A stretch of DNA of 64,000 nucleotides from Castor canadensis (GCF_047511655.1 NC_133391.1:133456906-133520905), one strand, 5' to 3'. Counted from the stretch's first letter, positions 1-12,810 are shown. Made by a program: numbers and translations. Notes: generated by a model not told the origin, from the sequence alone.

Positions 1-465
1 CCAATAGTGCTCTGGTCCCTAATCCTTGGAACCTGTGAATGTGTTGTTACATGTTACATGGCTGGGGGAATTAGTTGCATGGACTTGAGGTTGCTAATCA
101 GTGACTGAAGTGAGATCATCCTGAATTATCTGGTTAGCCTCACTAGAATCACTAGAGTCCTTGTAATGAAAGAAGGGAGCAGAAGAGTCAAGGCAATGTA
201 AGAAGGACTCAACCAGCCGTCGCCAGTTTTGAAGGTGGAAGGTGGCCAGGAGCCAAGGAATGTGGGCAGCCTTAACAAGACAGAACAACCAGGGAAATTC
301 ATTTCCCCCTGGACCCTGCAGCATGAATGTTGCCCTACCAATATCCTGATTTTAGCCTAGTGAGATCTATTGCACACTACTGGCCTCAAAAGCTATAAGG
401 TAATAAGTTTATGCTGTTTTAATCTACTGAGTACATAGTAATCTATAATGGTAGTAACTAAAAAC
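1..465 (+). mobile_element. MLT1-type MaLR LTR, truncated at the window edge
   Basis: Shows the MLT1 layout: 'cctaatccttggaacctgtg' start, 'gagatcatcctgaattatctgg' middle, and an end near 'aagtttatgctgttttaa...gtagtaact'. Old and diverged. It explains the short minus-strand open frames here. Confidence 0.7.
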
Positions 466-692
466 TAATATTCTGTGTCAAGGAATTACTCATTTATACA
501 AGTAAAAATATGGAAAATATCTAAGTGAAAATAATAAAGAATAGAAAATAATCAATACTTCATTTATATGAATATATATATTACATTATTAGCAAACCCT
601 TGATTAAAATTTGTGAAATGTTGATAATGTGAAGTTGAAAAAAAGAATTTTATAGCTTTATCTAATTCTCATTATAAAAAATTATACACTCA

Positions 693-743
<51 letters not shown>

Positions 744-2592
744 ACCAGTCAGTCAGGATTCAGTTGTGGCAAAGAGGAACCACCAAAGCTATTTCAAACA
801 GAAAGGGTAATAGAAAGGATCAGATATGCACAGAATCATAGGAAATCATAGGAGTCATCTCTCAGGACTGCCAAGGTTACAGCTACCTCTACCTGAATAA
901 AAAAGGTGGAATGTCAGGAGGTGTCACCAGCCTGATGACACACTCCAAAAAGACAATAGAGGTGAGATGGGACATGTCCTTTCTCATAACCATCCACTTT
1001 ACTCTCATGGTATAAAGTATATTTAAATTTAACCACTACATTTTCCTGCCCTATATCTCTAATATATTTATAAGAAACTTTAGAAACAAACACCCAAAAA
1101 TCCATCATCATTAAGAATAATGATGAATTAGGCTACTGCACTTAAGACCACCTCCACCTCTTCCTGCCATGGCCCCCGTAAGTCAACCCACTCTTGGTGT
1201 CTGGGCACATTCATCAGTCACCAGGAGTGATGTGGCCCACTGCAGAGGGTGTGTGAGGCTGGAGAGAGCTAATGGAGGCAAGCACTTATCTGGGAGTCTC
1301 ACAAAGTAAAACAGCTTGATACATGGTAGTGGTACTTGTCAAGTATTACATATCATGTACTAATTGTCTCATCAGAGAAACAAAAATCTCATTTTAGAAC
1401 AACCCAGATTGGTTGTTAACTTTCCCCTCAGAACAAAATAATCATGGTCTGATGAGAATAGTGTTCAAAATTTAAAGCTCATTGTCTTGCCTGAGGTCCT
1501 GTTAGTTACATACCTGCTACCTGCTTCCTGTTGATAAAACATACCAGCTCTACTTAAAAGTCAAGCGTCCAAAGGCCCTGAGGATTTTCACTCTGAAGCC
1601 CATCAAATCTATACAACAAACATCACCCAGAATGAGCTGCATAAGAGCATCCTGTCAGCATTTGACAATAAATGAATAAGATGGCACCCCAAAAGTTTTG
1701 GGGGCAGAAGGGAGATTTATGATGATAAAAGTGTCAGAGAAGACAATCTAATTTCAGTGAATTTTGGTTTACTAGTTGGACTCTTGATCTGAGCACAGTG
1801 TCATCAAATATGGACATTTATAACTGATCAAAGATCTCACCCTTTTAGTGATAGGTATTCAGTTTCCAGCCTGGTCCCCTCATGAGCATAGGTTTGAGGG
1901 TCACTGGTACTCTGAAGGAATCTGTCTAATAGTTTCTGTAGCACTTTCATGTTCATGACTGTCTCTTAGAGCTATGGCCTCTCTTTGGGATGGGAGATTC
2001 TGGAGCCAAAATAGGAATAAAAAGGGCCACACAAAGTGACTGAGTTTACAATGACATCCCACCTCCCCTTTAAATCAGTTTTAAAACTTCCATACTATAG
2101 GTCAGGTCTTACTTATTTTAAATCTGTAAGTTTATGGGTAGGAAATACATTCACCAGAAAATGATAGTGGTAAATCATGACTCTCAGTGAATTTCAGCAT
2201 GGCATGTTGTATGACTTATTCATTTTCTACAAACATTTTACTCCCCAGAGAAGGGGAAACTATTCGAGTACATGACCTTTACAGGATCCTTTAAGCATAA
2301 ACCTCAATAGGAAGTGATTTTACTTTTATTTCCAAATTCTAGATGTACAAATAAAGGAAGTAAGACCATTAATTTAGTCGGCTTTGGAGATAAGGACCGA
2401 GCAGGAAATGACTTTTTATATGATGTCATTGAGGGACATGTCAGGAGAAACAGGTGGGGCATGTCCTTTGTCTGATCTGTAGTAGATCTTTCCCAGCACT
2501 CTGAATGAAAGAATGGTGGAGGGGGGGTGGTAATTATAAATTGCCTTAGCATGGGTGGTACTGCTGTGTGACTGTGACTTAGTTCCTAATAT
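466..2592. other. Intergenic stretch without recognised gene
   Basis: AT-rich single-copy-looking DNA with one GT microsatellite. Open frames are short and unlike any known protein. Part (about 741-930) may be a decayed repeat that I could not assign. Confidence 0.5.
695..740 (+). repeat. (GT)23 microsatellite
   Basis: Uninterrupted GT dinucleotide run. Confidence 0.98.
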
Positions 2593-2653
2593 TGGAAGAA
2601 AGAAGGAGCAAGAGAGGAAGGAAGGGGTAGAGAGAGGGAGAAAGGAAGGAAAA
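2593..2653 (+). repeat. Purine-rich (GGAA/GAGA) tract
   Basis: About 60 bases of almost only A and G, with GGAA and GAGA motifs. Confidence 0.85.
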
Positions 2654-2745
2654 TCCTAGCTATTTAGTAAGATAAACTTCAACTTTAGGTGTTGGTGAAT
2701 ATTTATTGAATTTTTATATTCCAGTTAAGTGTTATTTTTAATATG

Positions 2746-2748
<3 letters not shown>

Positions 2749-2785
<37 letters not shown>
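2749..2785 (+). repeat. (TG)n microsatellite adjoining a B1 SINE
   Basis: TG run directly abutting the A-tail side of the following minus-strand B1, so it probably grew from the SINE tail. Confidence 0.95.
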
Positions 2786-2788
<3 letters not shown>

Positions 2789-2922
2789 GAGACAGGGTTT
2801 TGCTATGTAGTCCATGCTGGGCTGGAACTATCTATGCAGCCCAGGATGTCCTCAAATTCTTGATACTCCTTCCTTAGCCTCCTGAGTGCTGGGATTATGG
2901 GAATGTAGCACCATGCCTGGAC
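2784..2922 (-). mobile_element. B1 SINE
   Basis: Reads as reverse-complement B1: 'ttttgagacagggttt', 'ctatgtag', 'cctcctgagtgctgggatta', ending 'ccatgcctgg'. 7SL-derived and rodent-typical. Confidence 0.9.
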
Positions 2923-3017
2923 TTCATCTGGTCATTTCTATTTTAGAGAATATGTGGGGTGATGGTCACAGTGTAAATCTCATTGATTTCACTTGGCATC
3001 TTGAATTATGAGGTATG

Positions 3018-3215
3018 AGGTCATAGAAGAAGGGTAAATTGGGCTCAAATCCCAGTCTGCTTAACTCTGGGCAAGTTATGGAGACTTTTTCACCTGCAAA
3101 ATAGGTCAATCAATGCCTAATTCATAAAATTGTTGGGAGAATTAAACAAGATGATATGTGGAAGTGTCCAACCCAGCTGGCTTTCAATGAATGTTTGCAG
3201 TAACTTTCTCCCATG
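3018..3215 (-). mobile_element. MIR SINE
   Basis: Reverse MIR signature: 'ctcaaatcccagtctgctta', 'ctctgggcaagtta', 'caaaataggtcaatcaatgcc'. Confidence 0.75.
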
Positions 3216-3234
3216 ACAGCCTAAATGATAATCA

Positions 3235-3590
3235 TTTTTAAATATTTTTTAAATATTATAAAATATACAAATCCAAATTTTATCACCTCAACCATTTTTG
3301 AGTGTATAGTTCAGTAGTAGTAAGTATATTCATGTAATATTATGTAACGTTCCACCTTTTCTTCTCCAAAACTGAAACTCTGAAAATCTGAAGTCATTAA
3401 ACAGCTCCCATTCTCTCTTGGTCCAGCCCCTGGCAACCATCATTCTACTTTGTGTGCCTATGAATTTGACCTATATGTGCATATAGGTGGAATCATATAG
3501 TATTGGTGTTTTTGTGATTGGCTTATTTTAGAGTCAGTATTTTAGAATACTTTTTAAAGCTGGACAAATTTTTGCATTCAGATAAGTTTT
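3235..3590 (+). mobile_element. L1 (L1M-type) 3' UTR fragment
   Basis: Contains the old L1 3' UTR phrases 'tatagttcagtagtagtaag', 'cccctggcaaccatcattct' and 'ggtggaatcatatagtat'. Confidence 0.75.
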
Positions 3591-4384
3591 GGCAATTGGA
3601 TGTTCAATCATCATATGACATCATTATCCAAGTATTTACCTAAAAACAAGAAGTTTTCTAAAATAAATGTGATCCACTGTAATAAGTCAGACTACACAGT
3701 TGCAATAGAAGGATTTTACACAAATGTAATCAATTTTGAAATCACCTGTTGTGTAATGCACTGGTATCTTATCCTTTCTACTGCTTGGTAAATTCATGGA
3801 GGCCAGGTGGTACCTGGTGTGCATTAGGTACATGATAAATACTATTGGACAAATTAATAAATCAATGGATTGAGATTCTGCTTTGTGAATTGGTAGCAAG
3901 AAAAGATTCATCACAAGTCATTTCCTTTATCTTCGACTCCGTGCCACATCTTTACTCTTCAAGTAATGGTACCTGGAGAATGCAGAATTATTAAATGAAA
4001 GCAAAACACTGTTTGAAAGATATAGCAAATGAAAAATATTGCATAAGTCCTTTGAAAGTCAAATACAATTGACTTCTTGTTCATGGGCACTCCTGTGTCC
4101 CATCAGCTTCTTAATATAAATGTACATGTTAGACTTGTTTAGTTTTCAAATTCTGGAATACTAAACTTATTATTTTCAATAGTAAGATTGGCAACAATTT
4201 AGTACAGTGAAATATCCAGGCTGGTCAGGGTAAGAGAAGCAGGAGCTCCCATAGGAGATGAAGAAATTTGATACTTTTTGTTCATAGCATCCATGATCCT
4301 GTGAGTTTGTTTCTGGGTAATTTATTCTGTAGAGATAATCATAGAAGTGGTTCAAAGACATGTGACTGTAGTTAGAATGAGTAA
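3591..4384. other. Intergenic stretch, nothing recognised
   Basis: AT-rich sequence with only short, unconvincing open frames on both strands. Confidence 0.5.
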
Positions 4385-4765
4385 TGTTCACGTCCTAAAT
4401 GCCCAGAACCTGTGAATATGCTATGTTCACAGCAGGGTGGAATTAGTATGCTAATCACCTGACCTTATTGTAAGAGTCTGAGAAAGTATAACTGGTTGGC
4501 CCAATGGAACCCCAACAGTCCTTAAAATGTAGACAAGACAGGTAGAAAAATCTGTGTCCCAGTGATTCAATGTGAGAAAATGCAACCAGCTTTTGCTGAC
4601 TTTCAAATGGAAGGGGGCTAGAAAAGAGGAATACAGCCCTGTCAACTTTGATTTTTAGGTCAGTGAAATCTATTTTGGACTTCTGAACTCCAGAACTGTA
4701 TGGTCATATATTTGTGTTATTTTTAAGCCACTGGTTTGTGGTAAATAGACAACTAATATAATGAC
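4385..4765 (+). mobile_element. MLT1-type MaLR LTR
   Basis: Has the 'cccagaacctgtgaatatg' start, 'gacttctgaactccagaactgt' near the end and the terminal 'aagccactggtttgtggtaa'. Confidence 0.75.
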
Positions 4766-4809
4766 TAAGGTTGTTCATTGCAGCATCATTTGTAACAAAA
4801 AATTATAAG

Positions 4810-5240
4810 CAACTGAATTAATCAATTTTGTGTTGCATTAACAAATACCTGAGGGTGGGTACTTTATAAAGAAAAGTAAAAAAGCTAAAGGATTATTTAG
4901 CTCAATTTTAGAGACTGAATGTCCAAGATCAGGTGACCCCATCTGTTCAGCGTCTGGTAAGGGCCTGGTGGGGACTGGTATAACAATGGCAGGAACTTGT
5001 GTGGAAGAGATCACACGGTGAGATAGGAAGCCAAAGAGAGATCCAGGGGCACGTTTACTCTTTTTAACTAGGCCTCTGATAACTACGTTAATCCCTTTCA
5101 ATAATGGTGTTCCCAAATGACTTAACCACCTTCTACTAGATCCCACTTACAGGTCCCACTCCCTCTCAAGTCCACCACACTGAGGACCAAGCCTCCAGTA
5201 CATGAACTTTGAGGACACACTCAAACCTCAGCAGCAGCCT
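4810..5240 (-). mobile_element. MST/THE1-like MaLR LTR
   Basis: Reverse-strand MaLR features: 'acaaatacctgagggtgggt', 'tttataaagaaaag', 'ggtaagggcctggtgggg', 'gatcccacttacaggtccca', then 'catgaactttgaggacaca'. Confidence 0.75.
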
Positions 5241-7599
5241 AAATACCTGCGAGGCAGAGCCTTATAAAACACTGAAGAGTTTAGGCCTTCACCAAACAGA
5301 GGGCTATGGTGGCAATTTTCCTTTATGCTTCTGGCTAGGCCTTGCCAACCAATTCAAAACAGAAGGGAAAGAAACCATAGCAAAGAAATCCGTCAAGTTA
5401 ATAAGTTGTTCTTGTTGTAAATACACAGCAAATATAACCATGAAACTGTAGTACTTTTGAGTCACCCAATTTTGATTTCATTCTTATGATAAATAAATAG
5501 GCCAGGCACTGTGTTAAACACTAAAAAAAAATAGAGCAAAGAAGCCAGCTGAACAGAGAAGGAAGAAAAAAAAAAAGCAAGAAAATTATAAGAAATGCAA
5601 CAAATATTAAGGCCCAGGGAAGCATCAAGTGTTGCAGGAACATAGGAAGGGATACCTAACCAAGGCACGGTGGGCAGACAGGACAGGGACAGCTGCCCGT
5701 GGGAGGTAATGCCTGAACTCAGTCCCAAAGGAGGAGCAGGATCCAGCCAGACAAAGAAGACTTGGAAGGCCAAACCAACAGAGGAAACAGCTTACAAAAG
5801 GCCAGTTGGCATAAAGTCCAATGTGGGTACATGGGCGGGGTGACATAGGGGAGGCCAGGAAACTCTAAAATGCTACACAAAGGATTTGTACATAATTAAC
5901 TTTGTAAAGTTCTCTGGTCTTCGGTCTTTCTACCTATGAATCAAGGAATCAGAGAACCTTTCTTTCTAAGAGACCTTTCCAGAATCTCAAGCCAGAAAAG
6001 GATGACCCAGCTTCTCGAAATCTCTGTCTTATTCTCCTTCCTTCCTGTCATGGCTGCCCCAGAAAGGCCCCTTTGTCCTGGCATGCTGGGGTCACTTCTG
6101 GGATTTTAAAGACCCAATGCACTAAAGAATGAAAACATTTTTGTGATGCATTTCAATCATTCATATTTAACAAACTATCACTTCTAACACATACACATAA
6201 AATGCAATGATACGTAATCTACTCAGAATGGATTATAGGCTGAGACTATATAAATTCATACCTCAGGACAGGCCACGTGTAACATGAACACATATAACAG
6301 AACAGAATTAGATCTGTATAATGAATGTTTTCTTCCTTCAGTCCCTCACTGAGTCTCTGTGTTTGTCTATAAGGTCTCACTTAGAAAGAATCTTTGAGCC
6401 CCATGCTGAAATGAGAAGCCTAAACAGTGTGCAGTGCTGGGTCATTTATATTTACTTGAAGGAAGTGAAATTGTATGTTGGAATCATTTACAAGCTTAAA
6501 AAGCACTCTGAAACCTGGATCCTGCTCTCAACACACTGCTTCCATTGGACTGGGGTCTAGGCATCATGATATTTTAAAAGCTCCCCAGGTGATGCTGAGG
6601 TAAAAGCCAGTGTCCCAAAATACTATAACCCAAAGTAGGAGGGACTGAGAAAAGAATGCAGGCATTTGTTAGAAGACAAGCAACGGTCAACATAGATGAG
6701 CAAATGGTACAAATGAAGAGCCAAGTGAGCCTCACCACACAAATCTGGTGGTAAGAGGCAGAGGACCCCTGGCATACCACATAGCCCTGAAAAGATTAAG
6801 GGGAGTGGGGAGAATCTGAAAGAATCTTAACGATCTATTCAAATCTGCGTATTCCCTTTGCAAATGTTACATGTCACACGCAGCATTCTGAGGAGGCAGT
6901 TAGGAGGTCCCCACAGTGGATGGAGAGGCTACACTGGGCCTCAACCTCTGTGGTGCAGGTTCCACGGCTGACCAGAAGCAGCCCCTACAGCCACCAGGCA
7001 GACTTGACTGCAGTCACAACCACAGGGGGGCCAATGTACTGCTGAAATACAGATGTGCACAGAAACTTGGAGGGCAGTTTTCTGTGTCTGATCTCTCTCT
7101 AGTCAGGATACTATACTTAGGGACAGTGGGGAGGTGACCCCAAGAACTTACAAATAAGGTAACTCCAAGAGCTTACTTATAAAGCCAGTATTTAATAGAT
7201 CATATCTAAAGAGAATAAATGACTGAAACTAGGCAAGATGATGGCTAAACTACAAAGTAAGAAGTCAGCATTCAAAAGGGGCCAGCTACCACCCAGAATC
7301 CACAAGCAGAAATTGTTCTTGGACTTACCAAGCCCCCTGCTGGGGACATGTACCCTGGTTGAGAGACTCAGCTCAATTGTCCTTAGCTTCCCCTGCCACC
7401 ATCCTGCTGGGTCTACTTCTGCCTTCACCCACCCACTCAGAGCAGCCAGTGTTCTTGTCACTGAGGCAGATTACATAATCTGTCCTGCCCCGACTCCCAG
7501 GGACTCCCCATCTCACCCAGAAGAAAACCCAAGTCCTCCCAATAGCACATATGGCCTTCTCTGATCTCCCCCCACCTCTGGACTCATCTCCCACTCTTA
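5241..7599. other. Intergenic stretch, mostly unassigned
   Basis: Open frames of up to about 108 codons occur on both strands near 7.2-7.6 kb, but they overlap one another and resemble no known protein. A small MER5-like piece may lie at 6540-6625 ('aaaagctccccaggtgatgct'). Confidence 0.45.
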
Positions 7600-8040
7600 C
7601 CCTGCAGCACTGCTCCCTTCCCTAACCCATACACCACCCTGCCCAACTGTAGTCGTACAGATCAACTCTTCTGTACTTCATGCTGTCTGTGCTCCTGCCT
7701 CAGGGCCTTTGCACTATTGTTGATGCTCTAGAATGGCAGGTCTTTACTTCAGGTTGGGAGTCCTGTTCTGAGCACCTCATTTAAAATAAGAATTTCCCCC
7801 ATCCCTCACTACTCATCTACCTTTCTTTCTTCCCCATTCTACTTGTCCCAGTAGCACTTACCACTTTTTAAATACCAACTACTTCATTTGTCTAGTTATT
7901 ATGTCTCCTCCCACACATACTATAAAGTGTAAGTTCTTGTTGTCTTCATTCACTGCGTTTTCAGTGCCTAAAACAGTGCCTGAACTGTGCCTATAACAGG
8001 CATCCAACGAGTGTTTGTTGAATGAATGAAGGTATCCATC
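7600..8040 (+). mobile_element. LINE L2 3' end
   Basis: Typical L2 3' phrases: 'gcctcagggcctttgcact', 'ctactcatctacctttctt' and the end 'gtgtttgttgaatgaatga'. Confidence 0.8.
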
Positions 8041-8924
8041 AACCCCAATGTCTGGAATATCTCCACTGTGCTGATGGCTTCATCAACCATTGACGCTAAC
8101 TCACTGTGTGGTGCATTATGGGAACCACCTTCTTTCACAGCAATCCTTTCATGAGATGACCTGGTTCCCACAGGATCTATTCACAGGAGAGAACATGCTG
8201 GTTCAAAGTATCATCTCACTAGAAGTTTCTGTGCTGAGGGAGTAAAAGAACCAGCACGGCAAGTAGCTACTTTTCATGGCATTTAGGGCTTTGGACCCCA
8301 AATCTTCGATAGCTGAGTTTCCTTGCCTTGACTTCTTATGAGACCTCCAGCCACCCACTCCAAAACCAGCCTTCTTCCTGCGTCCTGAACTCAGCTTGGG
8401 CTTCCAAACTCTGCCCACTGCATTTGGAAAGAGCACAGCAGCAACATGGTGCACACGAACTTGACAGTGAACAGACAGCAGCTCCCAAAGGGCTCAGACG
8501 GGCGTGCCGTGTGGACCGTTTATCACCACCCAGGCCTGAATTTGCATCTGCAGGCTGTGTGCGGAGACAGTGAGTGCCCAGCCTAACAAAGCCAGTCCTG
8601 TGGCCACCACCCCACCCCACGGTCCTATTGGAACCAGAACACAGGGCTGTCTCTGTGGAAGTTGCCTCATGGAAGACAACTGTGCCGCTGATGCCAATGT
8701 TGAGGGCACGCACTTCTCCATTTTATTTCCTTCATAAAGTGCAATTTAATGTTATTTGTAAACGTGGAGACACACAAAGCTCTTCTGTCCAAAGCCACAT
8801 TTCTGCTGTACTTACTGCCCCTGCCTCCAGTGCAGCTGGGATCCCCGAGGGAGTTAGGGTTGAGCCTGAGCCTCAAGATGATGATCACATCTCCAATCAG
8901 GCCATTTGGTACCTGATATTCTCA
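8041..8924. other. Intergenic stretch, nothing assigned
   Basis: Moderately GC-rich. Overlapping open frames of 125-143 codons occur on both strands, with no recognisable domain, start context or partner exons, and one runs into a MIR. I treat them as chance. Confidence 0.5.
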
Positions 8925-9100
8925 AGTGAGTGCAAAGTGAGTAAGAGTCACTGGAATCAGGTGACCTGCATTCAATCCTACTTCTGCTTCCTTGTGGCCA
9001 GGTGACCTTTCCAGAGTACTGATAAGCCTGTTTCCTCGCTCACAAAATGGTTTAGTAGAGGAGTTCTGTAGATAAAACCATGGAGGTAATGGCAGGAATT
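8925..9100 (-). mobile_element. MIR SINE
   Basis: Reverse MIR signature: 'cacTGGAATCAGgtgacctg', 'cattcaatcctacttctgc', 'tgtttcctcgctcacaaaat'. Confidence 0.65.
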
Positions 9101-9879
9101 AGTAGCATAGCTATCAGCAGTCCATGTGCAAGTGGTAAGAAAAAAAAATAGACATTGAGCCTGGCTCTGTAGATGATGGCATGTTAAAGCCGTCACAGAC
9201 ATGAGAGGAGAGCAGAGGAGGGACAAGACCCTGGGGTTAGAGCATCAGGAAAGGCTTCACCGCACAGGGAAAAACCCCTGTCTTAACAGTGCACTCCAAG
9301 TGCTGCTGGATTTCAACAAAGTCACACACAGGGTGCTTTGCTCACTAGTGACAGGCCACTGCTTCTATGCCTTCTAGTTTGTTTCCAGGGCTCCAAGGGG
9401 TTGGCACAGAGCTGTAGCTCCACCTGACTTTTGACATCCTTTTTAAAAAATTTTACTAGTCCCTCTATCAATTTCAAATTTTATCTTTAGCTATCTTTTA
9501 AATTGCAAGTGCATTCAATCATTCAAATACAAAAGATACAGCAAAGGACACATGAAAATTCTCCCCGCCACCAGCTCCCTAATTCCCAGAAGCAAAAAAT
9601 GTGAATTTGTTACCAAATGTGGGGAGGGGGGCATTTGCCTTCTTAAATAGTCTACATATGTATAAGGAAATACTCACTTTGTTTTACTCAAAAGGTACTA
9701 CGTGAAATACTGCTCTGCTCTGTTTTTTTCGTCATTCAATTTTCTTGGGAAATTCTATATTGGTATATAGAATCTTTTTTTTTTAGATGACTGATATCTA
9801 TATAGTTTTTAATCCTTTAGATAACTAAAATTTATCAGGAGACCATCTATCAGTTACATACTAAAAGGTTAAGTTTCCT

Positions 9880-9965
9880 CTCCATGGATTCTAGAATAAG
9901 AGGCATTTAAAAAGCACCATTTGTCACTAAGGAAATGCAAATAAGAACTGAATTGAGATTCCATC
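9880..9965 (+). mobile_element. L1 ORF2 fragment, left part
   Basis: 'ctaaggaaatgcaaataaga' followed by 'gagattccatct' is the well-known 3' part of L1 ORF2. It is cut at 9965 by an inserted element and resumes at 10811. Confidence 0.7.
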
Positions 9966-10810
9966 TGAGGCAGGCTAGAAGTAGAGAAAGTTTGGAACTC
10001 ATATGTGTATGTAGATTGCCCACGACTGACTCAGGACAATGAAGGATGACACAGACCACCCTCACCTGGCCGGGAACCACCCATGCCCCTCCCCACTCAT
10101 TGATTATTGGATGGGAATCACCTGGTTCCTCCCTTCCCATGGATTAACGTGAAGTTTTAAAGGCATTCAGAAAAGAGAAGCACTCTCTCTCTGCCAGCAG
10201 ACTGCTCCTGTGCCCACCATGCTCCTGTTACGTGCTGGTGTCCAGGGTCCTTGCCTTCATAGGCCAGAGAACTGGCTCGTGAGGCAGCGGAATGATGAGT
10301 CAAAGCCGGTATATCAAGTGGGATTTATTAGAGAGAAAGGAAAGGCTACAGCTAAGGAACTGCAGCGGAGCCAAGAAGCCGGTGGCTCACTGCACAGGTG
10401 AAGGCTGGGGTTTTTATGGATGTTCTAACTCTGGGTTGGGGGGTTTTCTCATTGGCTATGGATTCGCGGGCTTTCTTAGATTAGCTGGTCTGTTTGCCCC
10501 TTTTTTTGGGGGGTGGGGAGCAACCTCGAGAGCATTTTGTTTATCAGCCCCATGGCAGATTTATGAGACCCTGTATCTCTGCTTTAGGATGCAGGAACGC
10601 AGGCCTCCATCTCCTCAGGATGCAGGAATGATATTGTCCTCCATGGGGGACGGGATACTCACTCATCTGCCTTAGGTCTCCAGACCCAACACTCCCTTTT
10701 ATATTTCCCTTCCCTATTCCCTTTATACCCATGTGTCCTGCCATGGATTCTTCCACGAGGGACTAAGAATTTGGAAGTCTTCTGCTCAGTCTGAACCAGT
10801 GCCATTAACA
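9966..10810 (+). mobile_element. Probable solo LTR inserted into an L1
   Basis: An 845-base segment beginning TG and ending CA interrupts an L1 ORF2 fragment exactly between 'gattccatc' and 'cattctctcaccctag'. The TG...CA ends, the size and the lack of internal coding genes suggest a solo retroviral LTR. A short imperfect target duplication (catc/catt) is possible. The family was not identified, and the open frames inside it (63-127 codons) are not taken as genes. Orientation is not certain. Confidence 0.5.
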
Positions 10811-11140
10811 CATTCTCTCACCCTAGTCAGAATGGCCCTCATCAAGAAAACACAAATGTTGGCAAGGATGGTGGGGGTGGGGGGAGAAACCCTTATATAC
10901 TCAGATGGGAACGTAAATTAGTGCAGCCACTAAGAAAATCAGTTTTTTGAGATTTCTCAAAAAACTAAAAATAGACCTACCATATGATCCAGCTATACCA
11001 CTGCTGGGCATATACACAAAGGAATCAAAGTCAGCACATGATAGAGATACCTGTACACCCGTATTTACTGCAGTAACATTCTCAATAGCCAAGTCATAGA
11101 ATCAGGATAGTGGTCGTCAGTGGATGAAGGGATAAAGAAA
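10811..11140 (+). mobile_element. L1 ORF2 fragment, right part
   Basis: Continues the interrupted L1: 'agtcagaatggccctcatca', 'tttctcaaaaaactaaaaat', 'accatatgatccagctatac', 'ttctcaatagccaagtcata'. Heavily mutated, with no long frame. Confidence 0.85.
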
Positions 11141-11194
11141 ATATGACTGGGTTGGAGCCAGAACTCCTGCCTGACTGAACCTGTGTGCAGTGTT

Positions 11195-11420
11195 CTCATT
11201 ATTTAAATACTTATTGCATCCCTTCTCATTTAATCACAGGGGATCTATTTGTGTCCTATTCTGTCAGGCCTTAGGCTCAGGGCTTTTCATTTACCATTCA
11301 ATTCTCACAGCAGGTCTATGAAGGGGATCCTGCATCCCATTGTGAATGAGAAAACTGGATCAGGGAGGTTGGCCAGCCCAAGGTCACACCAAGGTTCAAT
11401 TTATTAAGTACTTAACTCTG
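11195..11420 (+). mobile_element. MIR SINE
   Basis: 'ctcacagcaggtctatgaag', 'gtgaatgagaaaactgga' and 'cccaaggtcacacc' are MIR signatures. Confidence 0.7.
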
Positions 11421-11514
11421 AAATGGGTATCACTCCCTCCCTTTGTTCCTTAGAGGGAATATTGCAAAATGCTCAAAAGATTTTACCGGATGGTTGGCTT
11501 GCTACCCTCAGCAA

Positions 11515-11660
11515 TGCCATAAAATCTAAGTAGGCCCACCTACAACTGAGGAAATTGAGAATCAGAGATTGGTGAGGTACCCCAGGTCGCACAGGGAGTT
11601 GGGAAATTAGGATCTGGCCCAGGTCTCTGGCTGCAAGTGCTGCCTTCCTTTCTCACTGAT
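11515..11660 (+). mobile_element. MIR SINE, second copy
   Basis: 'caactgaggaaattgagaatc', 'ccaggtcgcacagggagt' and 'aggatctggcccaggtctct' match the MIR core and 3' half. Confidence 0.6.
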
Positions 11661-12497
11661 GTGCTGGGTCAGCTTGCAAAGAAGCCCGACAATTCAGCAA
11701 CTATGAGGTCCTGAGTCACTTCCTGGAATGATTGAAAATAAGAACCATGAGAAAAATCTGCTGCATCTGATCTCTTCAGACTTACAGCATTTATGGATAG
11801 GCTGGCAGCAACAAAATGCCACATATCTTGAGTGTTTCTAAACTCCCTGAAGGTAGCTTCATAGGGACAACTGGCCTTGCCCTTGGCACACTACTGAACA
11901 AGTTCATTCAATGAAATGAGATCATCCTTTAAGACAGGCAGCCAACACAGCGTTTTTGGAAGCTTCACATCTGCCACAGGAATGACAGGATTAGGGCATC
12001 CAGGAATCAGGACTAAGTTAGAAGAACCTATGATCCCTGGAAAGGCTGTAGCCATAGCCAGTCCCAGACTAACTCCTCCCACCTCAGAGGCCCACCTGGA
12101 AGCCAGGCCTGGCTTCCACTGCTCATTTCTCTGGGTTTCTGTACCCAATAGAACCCCCCAAGCCCAGCAGCATCCTCCCATGGTCTACACTTCTCAGACT
12201 TAACAAGAGCTCACCACTCGGGAACTCTGTGCTCCTACCTGTAACCCAGTAGGATTTGTCAAGCTACCCAGACTCTGACCAACTGGGATTAAACATTTGA
12301 TCTGTGGTTCACTGAAGTCATTCCTATGGCAGCTGAAATGCACTTACCTTTGCTTGGAGGTGGGAGTTAAATAACACTACGAAGTCCTACCTGACAAGCT
12401 TCCCTGTCTGTCAGACTATAGTTGGCCCTTCCCTTTAAGAAACAACACAATGCAGCACAGAAATGGGAGCAAAGCAGATTTCGGGAACTTTTTGGGT
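11661..12497. other. Intergenic stretch, nothing recognised
   Basis: Overlapping open frames of about 95 codons on both strands (11.89-12.2 kb) have no recognisable domain and are regarded as chance. Confidence 0.5.
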
Positions 12498-12581
12498 TTG
12501 TTTTTTGGCAGTACTAGAATTTGAACTCAGGGCCTTGCACTTGCCAGGCAGATGCTCTACCACTTGAGCCATGCCCCCAAC
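12498..12581 (-). mobile_element. ID-type SINE
   Basis: Reverse of the ID unit: 'gcagtactagaatttgaact', 'cagggccttgcacttgccag', 'tgctctaccacttgagccat'. tRNA-derived. Confidence 0.85.
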
Positions 12582-12810
12582 CCTGAGAGGTTCCTTTTGT
12601 ACCTTCCAGAAGTGTTATCTTTAAACCCGAGAAGGCTTAGAGATTTTTAAAAAGCAGAGACATGATATTCAATGAAATCCAGTTTAAAAAGAAGTCAGAT
12701 TCTCATTTGAATCTCAGCCCCATCATCTAGTGTGAACTTGGGCAAAAGACACCACCTCTCCGATCTCTTAACATTTCTATAAACTGGAAATAAACCCTTC
12801 CTCAATATTT

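Noticed and set aside
8336..9005. Open frames of 125-143 codons on both strands
   Set aside because: Overlapping frames on opposite strands, no domain, and the plus-strand one runs into a MIR.
9966..10810. A gene in the LTR-like insert (63-127 codon frames)
   Set aside because: Frames overlap, lack domains, and lie in a segment with the ends of an inserted LTR.
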